From: Psychrobacter arenosus
GTDB taxonomy: Bacteria > Pseudomonadota > Gammaproteobacteria > Pseudomonadales > Moraxellaceae
Assembly: GCF_904848165.1 (NCBI RefSeq)
Contig: NZ_LR884459.1
Coordinates: 2,170,001 to 2,234,000, forward strand
DNA length: 64,000 nt
Direction of reading: 5' to 3'
Shown: piece by piece, positions 1-9,204 of the stretch
Layout: each line of letters starts with the position of its first letter
How positions within the stretch are numbered: the first letter of the stretch is position 1
Notes under the pieces: generated by a model
Database searches by the model: none
Seen by the model: only the letters and a program-made list of their open reading frames with translations
Told to the model about the DNA's origin: nothing
Position numbers and translations under genes: made by a program

Positions 1-983
1 TTGACGAAAATTATGAGCCTGCAGACAGCACGCGTTTGACCACTAACTTTGCAAACTTAGCTCGTGGCGAGCAGCGCCAGGAGAATTTGCGCAAAACCTT
101 ACGCATGATAAACAATCGTTTTAACACATTGGCGCATTGGGACAATCCAAACGCTGACCGTTATTCTGTCGAAGTGGATATCATTTCTGCCAACCTAGAT
201 GTCGAAGGCAATGGCGATACGTTCCCAGTCATCGAGACGCTACAAACCACCATTGTGGATCATAAAGAAAACAAGCGTATTGACGGCATGATTGGCAACA
301 GCTTCTCGTCTTACGTGCGCGATTATGACTTTAGCGTCGTGCTGTTGGACCATTTTGCTAAAAATCCTGGTACGCCACCACCAGAAGACTTCGGTGATTT
401 GCATGGCAAACTGTTCCAATCTTTGTTAAATTCAGAAGCTTACCAATCTGAATTTAACAAACAACCGGTGATTTGTCTCAGTGTGTCTACCAGTAAAACC
501 TATGAGCGTACGACCAATCAGCATCCTATATTAGGGGTGGAGTACAAACAGGATGAGTATTCGTTAACGGATGATTATTTTCATAAAATGGGCTTAACCG
601 TGCGTTACTTCATGCCTGCGGGTAGCGTGGCACCTTTGGCGTTTTATTTCGCTGGTGACTTGCTGAGTGATTACACGGATCTTGAATTGATCAGTGCTAT
701 TAGTACCATGGAGACTTTCCAAAAGATTTATCGCCCTGAAATTTACAATGCCAATTCTACAGCCGCGCAAGTGTATCAGCCTAGCTTGAAGTATCAAGAT
801 TATTCGCTAACGCAAATCGTCTACGACCGTGAAGAGCGCAGTCAAATGGCGGTCAAGCAAGGCAAGTTTACGGAAGAAGCGTTTATCAAACCGTATCAAG
901 ACATTCTGGAAGCGTGGGCAGCAAAATATAATGTAGCAGAGGCAGCCGATACCAATGCGGTTGCTAACAAACACGCTGCTTAA
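1..983 (+). CDS. mesX: MesX (DUF1852), partner of methionine synthase MesD; 5' end outside window
   Basis: DUF1852 family protein. Members are the obligate partner (MesX) of the short folate-independent methionine synthase MesD, in a reaction thought to need oxygen. The reading frame is open to the window edge: the codons before the TTG at 36 read DENYEPADSTR, which runs smoothly into the conserved TTNFANLARG stretch, so the gene starts upstream and the TTG is internal. No signal peptide or membrane segment is visible, so a cytosolic protein is expected. It lies 78 bp before mesD on the same strand, the usual family arrangement. The family assignment is from recognition; the MesD partnership is established for homologues and inferred here. 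Confidence 0.88.
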   Translation, partial: DENYEPADSTRLTTNFANLARGEQRQENLRKTLRMINNRFNTLAHWDNPNADRYSVEVDIISANLDVEGNGDTFPVIETLQTTIVDHKENKRIDGMIGNSFSSYVRDYDFSVVLLDHFAKNPGTPPPEDFGDLHGKLFQSLLNSEAYQSEFNKQPVICLSVSTSKTYERTTNQHPILGVEYKQDEYSLTDDYFHKMGLTVRYFMPAGSVAPLAFYFAGDLLSDYTDLELISAISTMETFQKIYRPEIYNANSTAAQVYQPSLKYQDYSLTQIVYDREERSQMAVKQGKFTEEAFIKPYQDILEAWAAKYNVAEAADTNAVANKHAA

Positions 984-1061
984 TGAGTGAAGTTCTAGCT
1001 GTTAGCAATCTAACTAGTAGCCAGCTAAAGCCAAAATATTAAATATAAAAGATGAGATACC

Positions 1062-2108
1062 ATGACGACTTTATCCCTAGAATCCCTCTTATTACCAACC
1101 TCAACGGCGGGCAGTTTGCCAAAACCATCTTGGTTAGCCGAGCCTGAAAAAATTTGGTCTCCTTGGGCCTTAGAGGGCGAGCAATTGCTAGAGGCCAAAC
1201 AAGATGCTTTACGTGTTTCTCTGCAAGAGCAGCTGCATGCCGGCATCGATATCGTCAGTGATGGTGAGCAGACCCGTCAGCATTTCGTGACTACTTTTAT
1301 CGAACATCTTGACGGGGTAGACTTTAAAAATCGTGAAACCGTCAAAATTCGCAATCGTTATGAAGCTAGCGTACCAACCGTAGTGGGTGCGGTAAGCCGT
1401 CAAAAGCCCGTATTTTTAGACGATGCTAAGTTTTTACGCCAGCAAACCGATCAGCCTATCAAATGGGCGTTGCCTGGCCCGATGACGATGATTGATACCC
1501 TATATGACAGTCATTATAAAAGCCGTGAAAAGTTAGCTTGGGAATTTGCTAAAATCCTTAATGAAGAAGCTAAAGAATTAGAGGCGGCTGGGGTAGATAT
1601 TATCCAATTCGATGAACCCGCTTTTAACGTATTCTTCGATGATGTGAATGACTGGGGTATCGCTACCTTAGAGCGCGCCATCGAAGGCTTGAAGTGTGAG
1701 ACCGCAGTGCATATCTGCTACGGTTACGGCATCAAAGCCAATAACGATTGGAAAAAGACCTTGGGTTCGGAATGGCGCCAATACGAGCAAGCATTCCCGA
1801 AACTGCAGCAGTCTAAGATTGATATCGTTTCGCTTGAGTGCCAAAACTCGCATGTGCCTATGGAATTGATTGAATTGATCCGTGGTAAAAAAGTGATGAT
1901 TGGTGCTATCGATGTGGCGACCAATACTATCGAGACGCCGGAAGAAGTCGCCGATACGCTACGCAAAGCCCTAAAATTTGTCGATGCGGACAAGCTCTAT
2001 CCTTCGACCAACTGTGGTATGGCGCCATTGTCACGCCAAGTCGCCCGCGGTAAGCTGGCAGCGTTAAGTGCCGGTGCGGCAATCGTACGTAATGAGCTGA
2101 CGGCTTAA
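1062..2108 (+). CDS. mesD: Core methionine synthase MesD (MetE C-terminal-like)
   Basis: A 348-residue protein with only the catalytic barrel of cobalamin-independent methionine synthase; the N-terminal folate-binding half of MetE is absent. Zinc and thiol ligands are visible: His217 and Cys219 in VHICYG, and Cys318 in STNCGM. The FDEP acidic loop is at 183-186. It is expected to methylate homocysteine using a donor other than methyltetrahydrofolate. MesX lies immediately upstream and a flavin reductase 101 bp downstream, which fits the MesD type of minimal methionine synthase rather than MesA, MesB or MesC. Start ATG at 1062 follows AAAAGATGAG, a weak ribosome site. Confidence 0.9.
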   Translation: MTTLSLESLLLPTSTAGSLPKPSWLAEPEKIWSPWALEGEQLLEAKQDALRVSLQEQLHAGIDIVSDGEQTRQHFVTTFIEHLDGVDFKNRETVKIRNRYEASVPTVVGAVSRQKPVFLDDAKFLRQQTDQPIKWALPGPMTMIDTLYDSHYKSREKLAWEFAKILNEEAKELEAAGVDIIQFDEPAFNVFFDDVNDWGIATLERAIEGLKCETAVHICYGYGIKANNDWKKTLGSEWRQYEQAFPKLQQSKIDIVSLECQNSHVPMELIELIRGKKVMIGAIDVATNTIETPEEVADTLRKALKFVDADKLYPSTNCGMAPLSRQVARGKLAALSAGAAIVRNELTA

Positions 2109-2209
2109 TTAATCGACGACACTTGCGCAAAATTTGGCTTTTGACTAATTAATCACCATAATCAATACAGACAATTAATTAACTTATCGAGCGCAGATTT
2201 AGGATTTGA

Positions 2210-2704
2210 ATGATGATTGAAGCAAGCGACTTTAGAGATGCCATGGCTTCGTTAACGACGGCAGTCAATGTGATCACCACGCAAGGGGTATCGGGCAGTC
2301 ATGGCTTTACCGCCTCTGCGGTATGCAGCGTCACCGATACTCCGCCAACCTTGCTGGTCTGTATGAATCAGACCTCGCGTTCGCATGAGCATTTTATTGA
2401 AAATAAAGTGTTGAGTGTCAACGTCTTGAGCGCGCATCATGAGCCTATATCCAATACCTTTGCCTCTAAATTATGCTCAGAAGAGCGCTTCAAACAAGGC
2501 GCTTGGACCCAATTGGTCACAGGTTCGCCTATTCTAGAGGATGCTTTGGTGAGTTTTGATTGTGAGATTGAGGAGATTCAGCGCGTGGGCACCCACAGTG
2601 TGTTTATCTGCCGAGTCGTCGCTATTCAGCAAAGCGAGCATGAGGAAAGCTTGGTGTATTTCAAACGTGGCTACCATCAAATTGGGCAAGTCGAATTGGC
2701 GTAA
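2210..2704 (+). CDS. Flavin reductase family protein (HpaC/RutF-like)
   Basis: A 164-residue flavin reductase-like split-barrel protein, expected to reduce FMN or FAD with NAD(P)H. The family pattern is visible: GSHGFTASAVCSVTDTPPTLLVCMNQ (the flavin-contact strand and loop), VNVLSAHHEPIS, and a C-terminal GYHQIG. Tandem ATGs open the gene; the second (2213) gives MIEASDF and is equally possible. Following mesX and mesD suggests it supplies reduced flavin to the oxygen-linked MesX/MesD reaction, which is inference from position. An independent role with another monooxygenase remains possible. Confidence 0.8.
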   Translation: MMIEASDFRDAMASLTTAVNVITTQGVSGSHGFTASAVCSVTDTPPTLLVCMNQTSRSHEHFIENKVLSVNVLSAHHEPISNTFASKLCSEERFKQGAWTQLVTGSPILEDALVSFDCEIEEIQRVGTHSVFICRVVAIQQSEHEESLVYFKRGYHQIGQVELA

Positions 2705-2803
2705 GCTAGCTTTTTAAACTCCTTAATTAGGCGCTGTCCAGCAGTTCCTAACCCTCTAACTAAAGCTATTTTTTAACTTAGCTTGCGGCTTCTAGCCCCA
2801 CTT

Positions 2804-2859
2804 TTAGCAGGTAGACTATTAAAGTGCTGGGCTAAAGCACCAGCCTACTATCCTGCTAA
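2804..2859. other. Long imperfect hairpin upstream of the TauE/SafE gene
   Basis: TTAGCAGG at 2804-2811 is the exact inverted complement of CCTGCTAA at 2852-2859. Inside it a second stem pairs GCTGG with CCAGC around a short loop. There is no T-run on either side, so it is not a clear terminator. It lies between the flavin reductase stop and the GTG of the exporter and could be a leader structure or a small repeat element. Confidence 0.45.
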
Positions 2860-2898
2860 TAAGTTGAGAGTAGCTTTTCACTACGAAGAAAATATCCT

Positions 2899-3735
2899 GT
2901 GGAATTAATCATTTTTTTAATCATAGGCGCGCTAGCAGGATTTGCTGCGGGGCTTTTTGGCGTGGGCGGTGGTACCATCATCGTACCGCTGTTATATATC
3001 GTTTTTAGCCAAATGGGTTACAGCGCTGACACCATTATGCATTTGGCGTTGGGTACGTCACTCGCGACCATCATCGTCACTTCTATCAGCTCTTTAATGG
3101 CTCATAATAAAAATGGTGCGGTTATATGGCCGGTATTTAAAAATCTAGCACCCGGTATGGCCTTGGGCTGTTTTTTTGGCGCAGGGATTGCTGGTTGGCT
3201 CTCTGGGGTACATCTACAAATTATCGTCGGTCTGTTTTTACTGTGGGTCGCCTTTAAGATGTTTAAAGGAGGCAAAAAGCAGACGGCTGCTAGTGCCGGT
3301 ACTAATATCAATGATGCCAATACAGCACTACCTTCAAGACCTAAGCAATTGGCGGCAGGGGCGGGGATAGGGATTGCATCAGCCATTTTCGGTATTGGCG
3401 GTGGCAGCATAACCGTGCCTTACCTCACGCGTTATGGGGTAGTGATGCAAAAAGCGGTGGGCACGTCAGCGGCGTGTGGCCTGCCTATTGCGATTGCCGG
3501 TGCTCTAGGATTTATGATTTTTGGGATACAGCAGGACGTTGATGTGCCTAATACTATTGGCTTTGTACATATTTATGCCTTTTTAGGTATTGGTAGTATG
3601 AGCTTTTTTACGGCTAAGCTTGGTGCAAAAGTCGCTCATATGCTATCGCCAGAGCTATTAAAGAAGTGCTTTGCCGTGTTGTTATTCGTTGTGGCTTGTT
3701 TCTTCCTTTATAAAGGACTGCTAGCCATATCCTAG
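2899..3735 (+). CDS. TauE/SafE (TSUP) family membrane permease
   Basis: A 278-residue integral membrane protein with two homologous halves, each opening with a glycine-rich motif (AGLFGVGGGTIIVPLL near residue 20 and SAIFGIGGGSITVPYL near 160). This is the hallmark of the 8-TM TSUP family, which moves sulfite, sulfoacetate or other small organosulfur anions. The start codon is GTG. A hydrophilic loop near 125-150 separates the halves. A strong terminator follows the stop. The substrate cannot be deduced, although proximity to methionine genes fits sulfur metabolism. Confidence 0.85.
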   Translation: MELIIFLIIGALAGFAAGLFGVGGGTIIVPLLYIVFSQMGYSADTIMHLALGTSLATIIVTSISSLMAHNKNGAVIWPVFKNLAPGMALGCFFGAGIAGWLSGVHLQIIVGLFLLWVAFKMFKGGKKQTAASAGTNINDANTALPSRPKQLAAGAGIGIASAIFGIGGGSITVPYLTRYGVVMQKAVGTSAACGLPIAIAGALGFMIFGIQQDVDVPNTIGFVHIYAFLGIGSMSFFTAKLGAKVAHMLSPELLKKCFAVLLFVVACFFLYKGLLAIS

Positions 3736-3776
3736 ACGCACTAATAAATTACGGCTAGTATTTTACAGAACAATAG

Positions 3777-3812
3777 AACCCCCGTTATGGTTTAACCGTA
3801 GCGGGGGTTTTT
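3777..3812 (+). terminator. Rho-independent terminator after TauE/SafE gene
   Basis: AACCCCCG (3777-3784) pairs with CGGGGGTT (3802-3809), the stem extending inward through further pairs, followed by a run of five T (3808-3812). It ends transcription of the plus-strand exporter gene just before the convergent permease gene. Confidence 0.85.
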
Positions 3813-3836
3813 CTGATGGTATAGGTGGTTGGAGAT

Positions 3837-4778
3837 TCAGAAACCTGATTTTAATTCCATAGATCGAATTGTATGGCGTTTTGCCATATATTTGCCCAGT
3901 AAGGGTAAGCAAAATGCTGGTAATTGAAAAGCACCCAGTAACGGTAAAAATACTGCACCCATAAAGGGCACCGTTATGGTGTAAGCCAGTAATACATTGC
4001 GCCCACCACACACCAGCGCAGCGACAATGGCATTTTCATCGCCAAAACGCCGATATATCATATAAGCGGTAAAATAAAACACCAATGCCAATACCGAACT
4101 TAGCACTAGTAATGACAACGCTTGCCACGGATCCTGATCAAACGTAGTACGAAACCCTGCCATCAGTCCCAGTGGAAATAACATGAGCAGTAAAATATTA
4201 AACTGTGCAATTTTGGGATAATAACGCGCCAAAATAGGTGGGGAAACGAACCGACGCACCGCCACAGCCAGCACTATTGGCATAACAATATAAACCAATA
4301 AGCGATTGATATACGTGCCAACGTCTATATGCGCATTGTCATCGCCTAACAGCCACAATACGCCTAATAAGGTACAGGGCATAACGAGCGTAGCGGCGAT
4401 AGTTTTTGCCGTCGCCAGTTGTGCATCAAACCCCACCGCATTGACCAACGCACCACTACCGAACAATGGGGCAGTGGCACCCAGACCTGCAATCGCCAAT
4501 AGCCAATCGCCACGTACACCGAGGGCATAAGCAATAACTATTAAAGCTAGACTCATGCCCGCGCTTTGTAACAATGCAAAAACCCAGACATAGCTTGTCG
4601 CTATACGCTTTAATAGCGCATATTGGTCAATGCCCAGTAAAGTGAAGAACATCAAGAAGAACAATATCTGCGGTAAATATACCAATACTGCATTGGATAA
4701 GTCTGGAAAAACAAAGCCCACAACGGCACAAATTGGCATAATTAATGTGCTATGGCGCGCTATAAAACTAAGAAGCAT
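3837..4778 (-). CDS. Bile acid:sodium symporter-like (BASS/SBF) permease
   Basis: A hydrophobic protein of 313 residues with about ten membrane spans and features typical of the SBF/BASS fold: a loosely packed second segment with LGATAPLFGSGALVNAVG and a late GGRNVLLAYTITVPF segment. The start is placed at ATG 4778 because AGGAAAGG lies just upstream; the longer TTG start at 4796 would overlap this ribosome site. The substrate is unknown; family members carry bile acids, pantoate or keto-acids. It stands alone and converges with the TauE/SafE gene. Confidence 0.65.
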   Translation of the reverse strand: MLLSFIARHSTLIMPICAVVGFVFPDLSNAVLVYLPQILFFLMFFTLLGIDQYALLKRIATSYVWVFALLQSAGMSLALIVIAYALGVRGDWLLAIAGLGATAPLFGSGALVNAVGFDAQLATAKTIAATLVMPCTLLGVLWLLGDDNAHIDVGTYINRLLVYIVMPIVLAVAVRRFVSPPILARYYPKIAQFNILLLMLFPLGLMAGFRTTFDQDPWQALSLLVLSSVLALVFYFTAYMIYRRFGDENAIVAALVCGGRNVLLAYTITVPFMGAVFLPLLGAFQLPAFCLPLLGKYMAKRHTIRSMELKSGF

Positions 4779-4927
4779 GGCCTTTCCTAATAACAACTGT
4801 TTCTTTTTTAAGTGCTCTAACTAATGGAATAAAAGGTTTAACTTTTAACCTAAGAACCTATAGTAAATTAAGTAATTAGACAGCGTTAATTATAAATCTA
4901 AGGTTAACTATATACCTTAGTATTTAA

Positions 4928-4956
4928 TTGTGAATATTTCTCATTACCATTATAAT
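4928..4956 (+). promoter_or_regulatory. Sigma-70 promoter overlapping a Fur-box-like site
   Basis: TTGTGA (4928-4933) and TATAAT (4951-4956) are separated by exactly 17 bp. The spacer region 4930-4948, read on the reverse strand, matches the 19-bp Fur consensus at 14 of 19 positions by hand alignment. It lies 69 bp before the ABC importer operon and suggests iron-repressed transcription of that operon. Confidence 0.6.
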
Positions 4957-5024
4957 ACTCAGTTCAAATTTCTAGCGAACGTAATAGGGTTGCTCAAAAT
5001 TGCTCTAACCCTTTGGATTATAAA

Positions 5025-6062
5025 ATGCCCCAAGCAATGAGCGAACGCATCATTCGTGAACAACGAAAAATCGAAAACAAGCGCCGTATGGTGTTGTTAG
5101 CGTTTGCAGTAGCGTGCTTAATGGGACTGGTTTTAGATGTCATGACCGGCCCTTCGATGTTACCTATAAATGATGTGATTGCGGCATTGTTACGCCTAAC
5201 CGGTGTGGAAAACACCACCTATACCATCGTTTATGATCTGCGCTTGCCCATTGCTCTGATGGCGTTAGTGGTCGGTGCCGCGCTTGGGGCAGGCGGTGCT
5301 GAAATGCAGACTTTATTAAACAACCCCATGGCGAGCCCTTATACCTTGGGGCTGGCAGCCGCAGCAGGGTTTGGCGCCTCGTTAGTGATTGCCTTTGGCG
5401 GTTTTGGTTTGCCGATACAATATGCCGTACCGATCGGGGCATTTGTCATGACCATGCTGGCCTCAGCGGTGTTGTTTCTATTCGCTTCTCTAAAGCAATT
5501 TGCCGCCGCTACTTTGATACTGGTGGGCATTGCCCTGCTATTTATTTTTCAATCGCTGCTATCGCTAGTGCAATTTATTGCCTCGCCTGAAGTCTCTCAG
5601 CAAGTGCTATTTTGGTTATTTGGTAACCTTAATAAAGCCACGTGGACCAATCTGGTGGTGGTGGCGGTGGTCAGTACAGTTTGCATTACCTTATTGATGC
5701 GAGATGGGTGGCAATTAACCGCCTTACGTCTGGGCGAAGATAGAGCGGCTGCCCTCGGCGTGAACTTAACCAGATTACGTATTAGAACCCTTATTTTGGT
5801 CGCTATGATGACGGCAACGGCGATTAGTTTCGTTGGGGTCATCGGCTTTATCGGCTTGGTGGCCCCGCATGTTGCCCGCCTATTGGTGGGCGAAGACCAA
5901 CGCTATTTTTTACCCGCCACTATGCTCGCTGGCGCGGCTTTTCTATCCTTTTCATCGGTATTATCGAAAGTCATTATTCCCGGGGCCTTATTCCCTGTAG
6001 GGATTGTGACCTCGTTTGTGGGCGTGCCTTTTCTATTTTGGATTATTTGGAGTAAACGATGA
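5025..6062 (+). CDS. FecCD-type ABC importer permease
   Basis: Permease of the BtuC/FecCD family, about 345 residues and roughly ten membrane spans, importing ferric siderophore, haem or cobalamin. Family motifs are visible: AALGAGGAEMQTLLNNPMASPYTLG near residue 90, and LGVNL followed by GFIGLVAPHVARLLVG, the loop that contacts the ATPase. ATG at 5025 is preferred over the TTG at 5013; ATG 5037 is also possible because no strong ribosome site is present. It overlaps the binding-protein gene by four bases (ATGA), so the two are translationally coupled. A Fur-box promoter lies upstream, which favours an iron substrate. Confidence 0.85.
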   Translation: MPQAMSERIIREQRKIENKRRMVLLAFAVACLMGLVLDVMTGPSMLPINDVIAALLRLTGVENTTYTIVYDLRLPIALMALVVGAALGAGGAEMQTLLNNPMASPYTLGLAAAAGFGASLVIAFGGFGLPIQYAVPIGAFVMTMLASAVLFLFASLKQFAAATLILVGIALLFIFQSLLSLVQFIASPEVSQQVLFWLFGNLNKATWTNLVVVAVVSTVCITLLMRDGWQLTALRLGEDRAAALGVNLTRLRIRTLILVAMMTATAISFVGVIGFIGLVAPHVARLLVGEDQRYFLPATMLAGAAFLSFSSVLSKVIIPGALFPVGIVTSFVGVPFLFWIIWSKR

Positions 6063-7309
6063 AACTAGTTATTCGTGCCACATTAGCGACAGCAGTATTA
6101 ATGACAGCGATGCAGGCACAAGCTGAAATCAAGACCATTCATGATGTATTAGACCGAGACGTTAAAGTCGATGTGCCGGCCAAACGCGTGGTATTAGGGT
6201 TTTATTATCCGGATTATATTGCGGCAACGGGTGCCGATCATTTTGGGCAAGTGGTGGGTGTTTCTCGAGAGTTTTGGGAAAGCTTTAACCCAGGCAGCTG
6301 GCAATTATACAGTCAAAAACTGCCTAACTTACAAGGCATTGGCGATATTGGTAATATCGATAGGGGCACGTTTTCGCTTGAAAAAACCTTAGCAATGAAG
6401 CCGGATGTGGTGATATTGGCAAAGTGGCAATACGATACGCTAAAAGCCGAAATGCCGCGTTTTGAGGCAGCAAACATCCCGGTGGTCGTGGTTGATTATA
6501 ATGACCAAGGTGTCGCCAATCATACCAATAGCACCAAAATATTTGGGCAAATTGCCGGCACAGAAGCACGGGCTAACCAAGCTGCGCAAGAATACGCTGA
6601 TGGAATCGCTGATATCCAAAAACGGGTGCAGGCCGCTGGCTCAGCCAAACCAAAAATCTATATTGAGTTTGGCGATAAGGGACCAAAAGAGCACAGTTTT
6701 ACGTTTGGCAAAAATATGTGGGGGGCGATTGCCGATACGGTCGGCGGTGATAATATCAGTAAACCGTTTGTCGAAAACTGGGGGCCTATTAACCCCGAGC
6801 AGCTGTTGGTGAGTCAGCCTGACGTGATTATCATCTCAGGCACAGAAGTGGGCATGAAACAGACTGATGCTATGGCCATGGGCATTGATATCAGTGCCGA
6901 GGAAGCCCAACGTCGCCTCAAAGGCTTTACTACACGTAATGGTTGGTCAGAGCTACCGGCAGTAAAAAATAACCGGGTGTATGGTATTTATCATACCGCT
7001 TCTCGCTCGTTGTCTGATTTAGCCTCGGCTCAGTTTATGGCAAAAACCCTGTATCCCCAAGCCTTTACCGATATCGACCCTGAAAAAACCTATATGGATT
7101 TTCATGAGAAATACTTACCCGTTAAGCCCAACGGGACGTTTTTTATCCAACTAGGTTGTGGCGCCAGTGTGTGTAAAGACGACGCCACAACGACTGTCAC
7201 AGCACCCGACTCAGTAGCAGCCACGCCAACCAGGCCAACCACGCCAGCCCCTGAAAAGTTGTCATGGTGGGATAGGCTAACCCAGTGGTTGGGCAGCCTG
7301 TTTGCTTAA
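6059..7309 (+). CDS. ABC importer periplasmic substrate-binding protein with C-terminal tail
   Basis: A 416-residue periplasmic binding protein of the FecB/BtuF (TroA-like) class. It has a cleavable signal peptide (MKLVIRATLATAVLMTAMQAQA), then the helical-backbone family pattern: RVVLGFYYPDYIAATGADH, a LEKTLAMKPDVVILA strand, and QPDVIIISG. There is no lipobox cysteine at the cleavage site. After about residue 365 there is a Thr/Pro/Ala-rich linker ending in a Trp-rich amphipathic segment (LSWWDRLTQWLGSLFA) that is unusual for the family and might tether the protein to membrane or a partner. GCGASVC just before the linker offers two cysteines. Encoded between its permease and ATPase. Confidence 0.83.
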   Translation: MKLVIRATLATAVLMTAMQAQAEIKTIHDVLDRDVKVDVPAKRVVLGFYYPDYIAATGADHFGQVVGVSREFWESFNPGSWQLYSQKLPNLQGIGDIGNIDRGTFSLEKTLAMKPDVVILAKWQYDTLKAEMPRFEAANIPVVVVDYNDQGVANHTNSTKIFGQIAGTEARANQAAQEYADGIADIQKRVQAAGSAKPKIYIEFGDKGPKEHSFTFGKNMWGAIADTVGGDNISKPFVENWGPINPEQLLVSQPDVIIISGTEVGMKQTDAMAMGIDISAEEAQRRLKGFTTRNGWSELPAVKNNRVYGIYHTASRSLSDLASAQFMAKTLYPQAFTDIDPEKTYMDFHEKYLPVKPNGTFFIQLGCGASVCKDDATTTVTAPDSVAATPTRPTTPAPEKLSWWDRLTQWLGSLFA

Positions 7310-7339
7310 TTTTGCCATTCACTTTATAAAGATATAATA

Positions 7340-8125
7340 ATGCTTGAACTTGACCAGTTAACTATACAGCGGGGCTCGCTCACCGTAGCCCACGCTATCA
7401 GTGCCCAGTTCCATCCTGGCAAAATATACACGCTACTTGGGGCAAATGGGGCAGGCAAATCAAGCTTATTAAAGGCTATTTTTGGGGAATTGGCTTTTTC
7501 GGGTAATATCCGTTATCAAGACACCGCCCAAAGTAAAGCCCAGCTGATGGCCTGGCGCAAGCCTATTGCCTATATGCCGCAAGACAGCCATACCGATGCC
7601 GAGTTGAACACGCTTGAGGTGGTGTTGCTAGGGCGTATGGACGCGTTGGGTCGGCATATTAGCGATGAGTTGATGCGTGAGGCCATTGACCTGATGGCAC
7701 AACTAAATATTGCCGAACTGGCCCATCGCCCTATCCGTGCGCTCAGTGGGGGGCAACGTCAGCTGGTCATGTTTGCCCAAGCCTTACTACGCCGTCCCAA
7801 AATTTTACTCCTTGATGAGCCGGTGTCGGCACTGGACATGGCGCATCAAATCAATTTATTACAAAAGGTGAGCCATTATACTCAAGAGCATCAACTGATT
7901 TGTTTGATGGTCTTGCATGATTTAAGCCTTGCCGCGCAATTTTCTGATGAATTACTGCTGCTAGCAGAGGGGAAAATCCAAGCACAAGGCACGCCGCAAG
8001 AAGTCTTGCAGCCACAAATTTTACGGCCAGTGTATCAAGTAGATATCGAAATCTTAACCAGTAGTCGCGGGTTGCCGGTGGTGCATCCTTACCGAAAAAC
8101 GGAGTCGCTTAGTGGCAGTCACTAA
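7340..8125 (+). CDS. ABC importer ATP-binding protein (FecE/FepC-like)
   Basis: A 261-residue ATPase. Walker A is GANGAGKSS at residues 34-42, the signature is LSGGQRQ, Walker B is ILLLDEP with a following SALD, and the switch histidine lies in VLHDLSLA. It energises the permease encoded two genes upstream; the three genes complete an importer with no TonB-dependent receptor in view. A 30-bp gap separates it from the binding-protein gene. The iron or siderophore role is inferred from family and the upstream Fur-like site. Confidence 0.88.
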   Translation: MLELDQLTIQRGSLTVAHAISAQFHPGKIYTLLGANGAGKSSLLKAIFGELAFSGNIRYQDTAQSKAQLMAWRKPIAYMPQDSHTDAELNTLEVVLLGRMDALGRHISDELMREAIDLMAQLNIAELAHRPIRALSGGQRQLVMFAQALLRRPKILLLDEPVSALDMAHQINLLQKVSHYTQEHQLICLMVLHDLSLAAQFSDELLLLAEGKIQAQGTPQEVLQPQILRPVYQVDIEILTSSRGLPVVHPYRKTESLSGSH

Positions 8126-8225
8126 GTCACTAGGTCTGTTATTCAGTTAAAGGTTCAGTCAGTTATTAAATGAGGGGTTAAATTCGTTATTGAGTAAGTG
8201 CTTAAGTCTGCCATTGCAGTAAGGG

Positions 8226-9107
8226 CTAAGATACTTTCAATGCTTTTTTCTGCTCAGGCACGCTACTAACGACCCCTGCCAAGATCACGGCTACAATACC
8301 TAGAATCTCTATTAAGCCGATGCTTTCCCCCACAAAAACCACCCCGTAAATAGACGCAAATACCACGGTCAAATAAGACAACGCGGCCGCCGTAAATTTC
8401 TGTCCCACATGATAGGCATGGGTCATGGCCAGCTGTGCTAATAACCCAGCAGCGCCAATACCAACTATATAAGGCAAGCTGGCTAGCGTCAGCGGATGCC
8501 AGCCCACCCACGTTGCTACCACAGCCGAAATGGCTGCTGCCACTGCGGAAAAATAAAACACAATCCGCCAAGCCGGTTCGCCCATCAGCGACAAGGCCCG
8601 CACTTGTAATAGGGCAAAAGCAGTAAAAATACCGCCACTTAGCGTAATCAAGGTTTCTATTAACCGGTCTGACTCAAAGGCAGGCTGCAACATCAAGCAA
8701 ATACCGCCCAAGCCCATTAACAGGGCCAGCCAGGTTTTTAACGAGGGGGTTTCTTTGAGCCAAACGATAGATAAGATAGCAATGAAGACGACTGATGTGT
8801 AGTTAAGGGTCACCGAGGTGGCTAAAGGCAGCTGACTTAACCCATAAAAAGACAGTAATAAAGCAGTGGTACCGGCTACGCTGCGTTGCATGTGTCCCCA
8901 AAAAAAGGGCGTTTTAAGGGTTTGTCGACGCATTACCGTCCCACAGAAAATCATCAATGCTGGCAGAACGGACCGCCAAAATGCTAACTCGTAAGGGGTC
9001 ATATCAAGCTGTGTGGCGGCTTTTTTTACCAAGATGCTCATCAAAGCAAATAAGAAAGCGGCCACAATCATCCATGCCGAGCCTAAGGCATATTTTGTTT
9101 TTACCAT
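8226..9107 (-). CDS. EamA/DMT family transporter
   Basis: A 293-residue drug/metabolite transporter with ten predicted membrane spans in two EamA repeats. Typical segments are ELAFWRSVLPALMIF in the first half and AYHVGQKFTAAALSYLTVVFA in the second. Start at ATG 9107 (MVKTKYALG) is preferred to the GTG two codons upstream. The substrate is not predictable. It converges with the ABC importer ATPase gene. Confidence 0.82.
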   Translation of the reverse strand: MVKTKYALGSAWMIVAAFLFALMSILVKKAATQLDMTPYELAFWRSVLPALMIFCGTVMRRQTLKTPFFWGHMQRSVAGTTALLLSFYGLSQLPLATSVTLNYTSVVFIAILSIVWLKETPSLKTWLALLMGLGGICLMLQPAFESDRLIETLITLSGGIFTAFALLQVRALSLMGEPAWRIVFYFSAVAAAISAVVATWVGWHPLTLASLPYIVGIGAAGLLAQLAMTHAYHVGQKFTAAALSYLTVVFASIYGVVFVGESIGLIEILGIVAVILAGVVSSVPEQKKALKVS

Positions 9108-9204
9108 AACCACTTATTAAATAATGAAAAAGCGCTATTTTAGCATTGTGCCGCTCTGCAATAGGTATAACTCTTGCTGTCAATTACCCTAAACTTTACC
9201 CGGC

